Source of the DNA: Bacteroidota bacterium
GTDB lineage: Bacteria; Bacteroidota; Ignavibacteria; Kapaibacteriales; UBA961
Assembly: GCA_018266765.1 (NCBI GenBank)
Contig: JAFDZU010000013.1
Coordinates: 1 to 64,000 of the forward strand
Direction of reading: 5' to 3'
DNA: 64,000 nt
The notes beneath the pieces were generated by a model. It ran no database searches. It was not told the DNA's origin and was given only the letters and a program-made list of their open reading frames with translations. The translations under genes were made by a program, and so were the position numbers. Below, piece after piece: positions 54,666 through 61,000 of this stretch (position 1 is its first letter; every line of letters begins with the position of its first letter).

Positions 54666-56996
54666 ATGTTCGGACAAATTCTCATTCATTTACTTTTTGG
54701 TGGCTCACTTGCTTGCCTTACAAGTTATATCCTCGCATTAAAAGGATATAAGCAATACATACCTATCGCAAGGAATATATATCGTGTTCTTGCCGGAGGA
54801 ATGCTACTTACATTTTGCCTACTTATGGCTACCGTAATTAGTCATAGTTTCGAATATACATATGTATGGAGTTATTCTTCAAAAGAATTACCACCTTGGT
54901 ATTTAGTGGCATCCGGTTATGCAGGTCAAGAAGGAAGCTTTATGCTCTGGACGTTATGGGTATGTTTGATTGGAGTAGTACTTCTACCCTATTTGAAAAA
55001 AAGAAGTTGGGAAGCTGAGGTAATGGTCTTCTATTCGCTTATTCTCGTTTTTCTTTTTTTATTATTAGTAGTTAAAAATCCATTTTCTTTTGTTTGGGAA
55101 ACTTTTGCTAAGGATGGAATACCAATTGGCTTTGCCCCACCTAACGGACGTGGTCTTAATCCCCTTCTCCACAACATTTGGATAACCATTCACCCTCCAA
55201 TTCTTTTTACAGGTTTTGCGGCTATGAGCGTACCTTTTGCCTTTGCAATGGGAGCAATGATTAAACGAGAATATCAATCTTGGATTGAAATTGCACTTCC
55301 TTGGACACTATATGGTACAGCAATTTTAGGTTTTGGGATAATGCTTGGAGGTTTTTGGGCATATGAAACTCTCGGTTGGGGGGGCTTCTGGGGATGGGAT
55401 CCCGTTGAAAACTCTTCACTTATTCCTTGGCTCGTGTCTGTTGGACTTGTCCACACGATGCTTGTACAACGCAAGACAGGTGGATTGGTTAAAACTAATA
55501 TAATACTTGCGGTTACCGCATTTATACTCGTTCTCTATTCTACATTTCTTACTCGTAGCGGAGTTTTAGGAGATACTTCTGTTCATTCATTTGTAGATCC
55601 GGGTAAATTTGCCTTTATTTTGCTTATAGCGTTTATGATAACATTTGCAATCCTTGGATATGGTTTTGTGATGTATCGCCGTAAAGATATTGGTAACAAA
55701 CAAGATAATTTTTCTCCTAAATCAAGAGAATTCACTTTGGCAATTGGTTCTGCGTTTATACTTGGAAGTGCTATTATTGTATTCATAGGAACAAGTTGGC
55801 CTTTGATTGCCGAGATTGTAGGCCTTCCTAAAATTGCAATTGACCCATCTTTTTATAATAAAATGCATCTACCACTTGCAATAATGATAATGTTTGTCAA
55901 TGCATTATCACTATTAATTCGTTGGAAAGCAACTTCTTATAGTGGTGTGTTGAAAAAATCATTATATCCGCTAACTCTTACAGTCGCCGCTACTGCAACT
56001 TCGTATTGGATTGGTGTCCACGATTTAAAATATCTATTATTAGCATTTGGTGCATGGTTTTCGTTGTTTATTAATGCCGAACTTGCTCTTAAAATTATCC
56101 GTAATAAATTTTCATCGGCAGGTGCATATATATCTCATGTCGGGGTTGCTATGCTCATGATAGGAATTGTATTCACAGCTCGATATTCAATCGTTGACCA
56201 TGTTCAACTCGTTCAGGGTGTTACTACGAAGGCACTTGGATATAATTTTACGTTTATTGGAAGAGAACAAATAGAAAAAGAATATAAAGATAGAGAAAAG
56301 TTTAAATTTCATATAATAGTTGAAAAGGACGGTAATGTAAATAACGTTGCCCCAATACTGTATTGGCATGACTTTAATAAACGGCAATCTGCATATAAAG
56401 AGCCGGGAATAGCATGGGCTGTTGCCAAAGATGTTTACATCTCTCCGAATTCTATCCAAACGATTGGTGGTGCACCAGAAATTACTTTATCAAAAGGACA
56501 AACAATTACACTTCCAAATGATAGTAGTATCAGAATGACATTTGTTACTTTTGACATGTCGAATATGCGAAATGGTGGTGGAGCTGACGGTACAATTCGA
56601 CCGGGTGCTGTCATAACTGTTGATACCAAAGGAATTAAAAAAACTGATACACTCTATTCTACTATTTCGATGGCAACAATGGAAGGTACTTCAGAACCAT
56701 ATACTATAAATGGAACTTCTCAAAATATATCTTTTTTAAAGATTAATGCGAATAAAGAAAGTTTACAACAATCTGAAGCTGTTTTTAGTTTCACAGACTC
56801 GAGCAAACCTATTGCTCCGCTTAAAGAAGTTATCGGCGTTGAAATATCCATTAAGCCATTTATAAATTTTGTATGGTTTGGTGTAATTGCAATGGTAGGA
56901 GGATTTTTTGTAGCAATTATTAAGTATAGAAAAAAAGCAAAACGAACAAAAACAATGATTCCTGTTTCTCCAACGCAAATAGAAGTACAAGTTTGA
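54666..56996 (+). CDS. ccmF: Cytochrome c maturation heme lyase CcmF (CycK/NrfE family)
   Basis: A 776-residue polytopic membrane protein that attaches heme to apocytochrome c in system I. The heme-handling WWD motif is GWGGFWGWDPVENSS near residue 236-250. SGYAGQEGSFMLWTLWV, NPLLHNIWITIHPPILFTGF and STFLTRSGVLGDTSVHSF are typical CcmF segments. The carboxy-terminal quarter is a periplasmic domain followed by a last helix, as in other CcmF. GAGGAG lies before the ATG, and TAATTTTG at 54615-54622 could be a -7 box. No other ccm gene is adjacent. Confidence 0.94.
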   Translation: MFGQILIHLLFGGSLACLTSYILALKGYKQYIPIARNIYRVLAGGMLLTFCLLMATVISHSFEYTYVWSYSSKELPPWYLVASGYAGQEGSFMLWTLWVCLIGVVLLPYLKKRSWEAEVMVFYSLILVFLFLLLVVKNPFSFVWETFAKDGIPIGFAPPNGRGLNPLLHNIWITIHPPILFTGFAAMSVPFAFAMGAMIKREYQSWIEIALPWTLYGTAILGFGIMLGGFWAYETLGWGGFWGWDPVENSSLIPWLVSVGLVHTMLVQRKTGGLVKTNIILAVTAFILVLYSTFLTRSGVLGDTSVHSFVDPGKFAFILLIAFMITFAILGYGFVMYRRKDIGNKQDNFSPKSREFTLAIGSAFILGSAIIVFIGTSWPLIAEIVGLPKIAIDPSFYNKMHLPLAIMIMFVNALSLLIRWKATSYSGVLKKSLYPLTLTVAATATSYWIGVHDLKYLLLAFGAWFSLFINAELALKIIRNKFSSAGAYISHVGVAMLMIGIVFTARYSIVDHVQLVQGVTTKALGYNFTFIGREQIEKEYKDREKFKFHIIVEKDGNVNNVAPILYWHDFNKRQSAYKEPGIAWAVAKDVYISPNSIQTIGGAPEITLSKGQTITLPNDSSIRMTFVTFDMSNMRNGGGADGTIRPGAVITVDTKGIKKTDTLYSTISMATMEGTSEPYTINGTSQNISFLKINANKESLQQSEAVFSFTDSSKPIAPLKEVIGVEISIKPFINFVWFGVIAMVGGFFVAIIKYRKKAKRTKTMIPVSPTQIEVQV

Positions 56997-57023
56997 AATT
57001 ATCAACCAAAAAAGAGCGTTTAG

Positions 57024-58631
57024 TTATTTTCTGGTAAAACTTGCAAGACGCATACAAATAAGGTCTTGCAAATTATGTATAATATTTTCTGGTACAGTGA
57101 ATCCGTTTGCTATTATTGAAAAAGCAAGAGGTTCTTGATCTCGTGTTGTTATATAACCACAAATTGCTGAAACATTATTCATCGAACCTGTTTTTGCCTT
57201 TACATTCTTTTCAGCTCGTGATTGAGTCATCCTGCCACGTAATGTTCCTTGCGCTCCCGGGGTAGCAAGCGACTCAAGAAAAACATCACGTTTGTCAGAA
57301 CGATAAACAGATGATAACAATGTAACTTGATTTTGAGGAGAAATCAAATTAAGTCGCGATAAACCGGAGCCATCTACTATATTTATATTGTCTGAAGGAA
57401 TACCTTGTCTAATTGCAAACTTCTTAACTTGTTCGATACCTTTTGCAAATGAACCAATTCCGGTTGTTTCTTTCCCAATGGTTTTAAGTAACATTTCTGC
57501 ACATAAGTTGTGACTGAATTTATTTATTACTGCAATGATTTCAGACAAAGGTGGGGACGTATGTTCACATATTGGCTGTAATAAATTATATGATATTTTC
57601 ATATTCCAATCATCAATATTAAACAATGCTCCACGAATTCTTATTCCATGTTTTTCAAGAGTTTGTTTAAATAAGTTAAGAAAATAAAGTGTGGGATTAT
57701 CAATCGTAACAGAAAGTTTTGACCCAATAATTTCACCTACTCCTTTTGCTTCCATCGGGATTTTTCCTCGTAATTCGATAGAGTTTGAAATTGGATCTCT
57801 ATAAGGAATTAGTATTTCAGGTGAATCAGAAGGAGCGGTAAGAACTTTATTAACAACATGAATATACGTGTTATCAGGAGACATAGTAATTTTTGACAAC
57901 TGACCTATTGCAGAAGATGGGTATATCTGAAAATCAACTTTATTATCTGCAAATGACAATGCACTAACTTGAGCAGAATATGGATACATCATATCATCGT
58001 ACGCCCAACCGGATGCATAATAGTTATTATCAAAATAACTGTCGTCAGCAATTATATTACCACGTATTGAACGTATTCCAAGAGAATCTAACTTTTGAGC
58101 TAAGTCTTCAAGAATTTCTAATGGGTCAGGGAAAAAGTAGGATGACATAGTCGGGTCTCCCACTCCTCGAACGATAACATTTCCAACAAATTCTCCATTT
58201 TTAGTTGGCTCACCGTCTAAATAGATTTTAGTTGAATAACGGAAATCCTTTCCTAGTATTTCTAAAGCTGCCGCTGTAGTTAATGCTTTTAATGTTGAAG
58301 CAGGAATATAATTTTTTGTTTCATTCCTACGGAAAAAATATTCTCCATTTTCGATTGCAAGTACAGCAACTCCAATATTTGAATTAGATAGTTCGGACGC
58401 TCCCAATAATGCATCTATATCCATTTGTAATTCTCGAACTGGAGAAAATCGAACCTGTCGTTTTTCAACCTTTGTTGTATCAGAAGTAGTAGGTTTAACT
58501 GTTGTTGGAGCTGAAGTTTTTATTTTGACTGAATCTAATAATAGTATTCTGGGAGAATGTAAAGGTGTACTATAAGTATTTTCATACCATAAAACAATGG
58601 CAACAAGTATTAAAAATATATATTTGTTCAT
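57024..58631 (-). CDS. dacB: D-alanyl-D-alanine carboxypeptidase/endopeptidase (PBP4)
   Basis: A 535-residue peptidase S13 enzyme that trims peptidoglycan cross-links in the periplasm. A signal/anchor covers about 1-20. Active-site motifs: S112-x-x-K115 in IPASTLKALT, SHN in KFSHNLCAEML, and KTG near 478 in KAKTGSMNNVSAICGY. VRGVGDPTMSS and DGSGLSRLNL also fit. A Thr/Lys-rich linker at ~40-60 precedes the catalytic part. Its start overlaps the previous gene by ATGA, making it the last gene of a four-gene operon. Confidence 0.94.
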   Translation of the reverse strand: MNKYIFLILVAIVLWYENTYSTPLHSPRILLLDSVKIKTSAPTTVKPTTSDTTKVEKRQVRFSPVRELQMDIDALLGASELSNSNIGVAVLAIENGEYFFRRNETKNYIPASTLKALTTAAALEILGKDFRYSTKIYLDGEPTKNGEFVGNVIVRGVGDPTMSSYFFPDPLEILEDLAQKLDSLGIRSIRGNIIADDSYFDNNYYASGWAYDDMMYPYSAQVSALSFADNKVDFQIYPSSAIGQLSKITMSPDNTYIHVVNKVLTAPSDSPEILIPYRDPISNSIELRGKIPMEAKGVGEIIGSKLSVTIDNPTLYFLNLFKQTLEKHGIRIRGALFNIDDWNMKISYNLLQPICEHTSPPLSEIIAVINKFSHNLCAEMLLKTIGKETTGIGSFAKGIEQVKKFAIRQGIPSDNINIVDGSGLSRLNLISPQNQVTLLSSVYRSDKRDVFLESLATPGAQGTLRGRMTQSRAEKNVKAKTGSMNNVSAICGYITTRDQEPLAFSIIANGFTVPENIIHNLQDLICMRLASFTRK

Positions 58632-59284
58632 TTAATTGATTCCGCAACTCTTTCTATTAAAATTTTTGTTTTATTAACTTTATCGTGTTCACAAAGAAGT
58701 TCTAATACTTCGAGTAACTCAAAACATTCATCCGGTGTTGAACCTACTAAAATAGCACCACGCAGATGAGAAAACAATTGATTTTCCCAGCCAAGTGCGG
58801 CTAAAGACGTGGCTGTAACCAACTCTCGTGTTTTAGCTGATAAACCCTCACGAGATAAGGTTTTCCCATAACCTTCAATAATCATCCACTCATCTATTTC
58901 AGGTGAGATATGTTGTAAACGTAATCTCATTTTTTTATAAACAGTTGTATAAACTTCTTTACATAAATTTTCACCTCTGTTTCTAAATAATTCAACATTA
59001 TATTCAAACTTCGAATTATGATTCTGATTCCGTCCCAAAACTAAATTCAAAATGGTCAAACTCTCGATTGCGGCAGGAAACCCAGCAAATAAATAAAGTT
59101 GAAGTAATGCTTCATATAATTCTAATTCATTTACTATGTTTTGTTGTAATCCAAATTTAAGTGATACTTCTAATTCATTCATTTTATTAACAGCTCCGGC
59201 AGCTGAAGCATAACAAAGTAATAAAGTAGTTGCTCGTAATTCTTTCCCGATTAGAAGTTGTTCCAATTGTCTTTTTATGGTCAT
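58628..59284 (-). CDS. Carboxymuconolactone-decarboxylase-like protein, two CMD halves
   Basis: A 218-residue helical protein. The carboxy-terminal half has the CMD/AhpD pattern (LSAKTRELVTATSLAALGWE, then LFSHLRGAILVGSTPDECFE). The amino-terminal half looks like a second, older copy (LRATTLLLCYASAAG, ALLQLYLFAGFPAAIES). The CxxC redox pair of AhpD is absent, so peroxidase reductase activity is unlikely. It overlaps rdgB and dacB by ATGA on each side. The role is unknown. Confidence 0.82.
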   Translation of the reverse strand: MTIKRQLEQLLIGKELRATTLLLCYASAAGAVNKMNELEVSLKFGLQQNIVNELELYEALLQLYLFAGFPAAIESLTILNLVLGRNQNHNSKFEYNVELFRNRGENLCKEVYTTVYKKMRLRLQHISPEIDEWMIIEGYGKTLSREGLSAKTRELVTATSLAALGWENQLFSHLRGAILVGSTPDECFELLEVLELLCEHDKVNKTKILIERVAESIK

Positions 59285-59877
59285 TTGTAGTAATTTTCAA
59301 ATACTGACATCATGTTTTTGAGAGCAAGTCCTCTGTGGCTTATCAAATTTTTTTCATGTAAAGGCATTTCTGCAAAGGATTTATTCAATCCTGAAGGTTT
59401 AAAGATTGAATCATACCCAAATCCTTGTTCTCCCCTTTCCTGCAATAGTATTTCTCCTTTGCAAATTCCTTCACTAAAAATTGTTCTCACTCCATCGTAA
59501 AAACAAAGTACCGTTCTGAATTGAGCCAATCTATTTAGAGTTCCTGTTAACTCATTGAGAACCTTTCTTCTATTATCAATATCTGTTGCATTTTCACCGG
59601 AATATCTAGCAGATTTAACTCCGGGAGAATTTCCAAGTGCTTCAATTTCCAATCCTGTATCGTCAGAAAGAGATGCAATTCCGGTAGCAGAAAATAAAGC
59701 AATTGCTTTCAAATAAGCATTCTCCTCTAAAGTTAATCCTATTTCATCAACTTCTAACGGTTTTTCAAGAATTGTTGAGGGATTAATAACTTCCACTTCA
59801 TTTAGAAATGATTTATTAAAAATTTGCTGAATTTCATTTATTTTGTGTGAATTATTTGTTGCGAGTACAATTTTCAT
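59281..59877 (-). CDS. rdgB: XTP/dITP diphosphatase (RdgB/HAM1)
   Basis: A 198-residue nucleotide-pool sanitiser that hydrolyses dITP, ITP and XTP to monophosphates. Motifs are KIVLATNNSHKINEIQQIF at the start, ASLSDDTGLEIEALGNSPGV, SARYSGENATD, GYDSIFKP, and SHRGLAL at the end. The ATG at 59877 overlaps the upstream aminotransferase stop (ATGA at 59874-59877); a longer frame to 59898 adds seven residues not seen in the family. Confidence 0.95.
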   Translation of the reverse strand: MKIVLATNNSHKINEIQQIFNKSFLNEVEVINPSTILEKPLEVDEIGLTLEENAYLKAIALFSATGIASLSDDTGLEIEALGNSPGVKSARYSGENATDIDNRRKVLNELTGTLNRLAQFRTVLCFYDGVRTIFSEGICKGEILLQERGEQGFGYDSIFKPSGLNKSFAEMPLHEKNLISHRGLALKNMMSVFENYYK

Positions 59878-60950
59878 AATAATAATTTTTTCATACAATC
59901 CACAAAATAAAGTGCATCATCTTCAAATATATATCCCAAATGACCGATTCTCATACTATTACCCGAAAAGGAATCTTGACCGTCAGCTACTATTACTCCA
60001 AATTCATGTTTTAATCTACGTATAATTTCTATCGAATCATTTATCTTTATTACTGTCAAAGAATTTGAGGGGTATCGAGCTAGTAATGGTAAATTACAAT
60101 CTTTCATTCCGGTTCTGATAATAGTCGCTACAACTAAATGCCTAGCGAATACTTGTGCTAATCCTACATTTGTAATATAATTAAGTGATGCATTCAACCC
60201 CATTATCAATCCAATAGCCGGAGTAAATACTCCTTTGTTTTTTTCGACAGCTGTTCTGATTCGGAGTAAATCAAAATAATACGACGTTGGCTTTTTCCTT
60301 TCGACTTCTATCCAAGCTCTTTCACTCAAGGATACTAACCCTAATCCTGGAGGTGTCATTAATGCTTTTTGAGAACAACTAATTAATACATCAATCCCCC
60401 ATTCATCCATTTTACACTCAATTGCTCCAACGCTTGATACGCCATCTACACATACTAAAGCATCACTATGTAACCGAATTGTTTTGATTAAATCTTTTAT
60501 ATTCGCTACTGCTCCTGTTGAAGTTTCACAATGTACAATCCAGACAGCATTAATGTTCGTATGCAATAACAGTAATTTTTCAAGTTGTTCAGCTGATGGT
60601 GACTCACCCCATTGAATATCTTCATTAATTACTTTAATACCAAATAATTCAAGCATAGTACGCCATCGTCCTGCAAATCTACCATTATTGAGCACTAATA
60701 CTGTTTCTCCTGCTTTATGAACTGAAGATATTACTGCCTCAGCAGTACCTGTAGCAGATGATGAAAGCGGTAAAACTAATTGTTTCGTAGAAAATACATA
60801 TTGCAAACCTTGGACAACGCTACGCATCAATTCTTCAAACTCACTGCTTTTATGATATAGCAATGGTTGAGACATAGCAGTTTGTACTTCCGGTGGAATT
60901 GGTGTTGGCCCTGGAGTAAATAACCTCATATTTGATGTATTTTGAATCAA
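59874..60950 (-). CDS. Class V PLP aminotransferase (alanine-glyoxylate/serine-pyruvate type)
   Basis: A 358-residue enzyme. RLFTPGPTPIPPEV and YHKSSEFEELM open the fold; VDGVSSVGA holds D169 and SCSQKALMTPPGLGLVSLS holds the Schiff-base Lys K195. Relatives transaminate glyoxylate, serine or phosphonates; the neighbours do not single out one. The product could also serve glycine/serine metabolism together with gcvP. It heads a four-gene operon with rdgB, the CMD-like gene and dacB. Confidence 0.88.
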   Translation of the reverse strand: MIQNTSNMRLFTPGPTPIPPEVQTAMSQPLLYHKSSEFEELMRSVVQGLQYVFSTKQLVLPLSSSATGTAEAVISSVHKAGETVLVLNNGRFAGRWRTMLELFGIKVINEDIQWGESPSAEQLEKLLLLHTNINAVWIVHCETSTGAVANIKDLIKTIRLHSDALVCVDGVSSVGAIECKMDEWGIDVLISCSQKALMTPPGLGLVSLSERAWIEVERKKPTSYYFDLLRIRTAVEKNKGVFTPAIGLIMGLNASLNYITNVGLAQVFARHLVVATIIRTGMKDCNLPLLARYPSNSLTVIKINDSIEIIRRLKHEFGVIVADGQDSFSGNSMRIGHLGYIFEDDALYFVDCMKKLLL

Positions 60951-60984
60951 TAGTATAAAAAAAGCCCATGAAATTCATGGGCTT
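60951..60984 (-). terminator. Terminator of the Asp-box/Fn3 T9SS gene
   Basis: AAGCCCATGAA and TTCATGGGCTT are perfect 11-base arms (60962-60972 and 60974-60984). On the minus strand the stem is followed by a T-run. It lies 16 bases past the stop at 61001 and immediately before the aminotransferase start, so the following operon needs its own promoter in or near this hairpin or depends on read-through. Confidence 0.85.
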
Positions 60985-61000
60985 ACGTTTTGTTTGTTAT

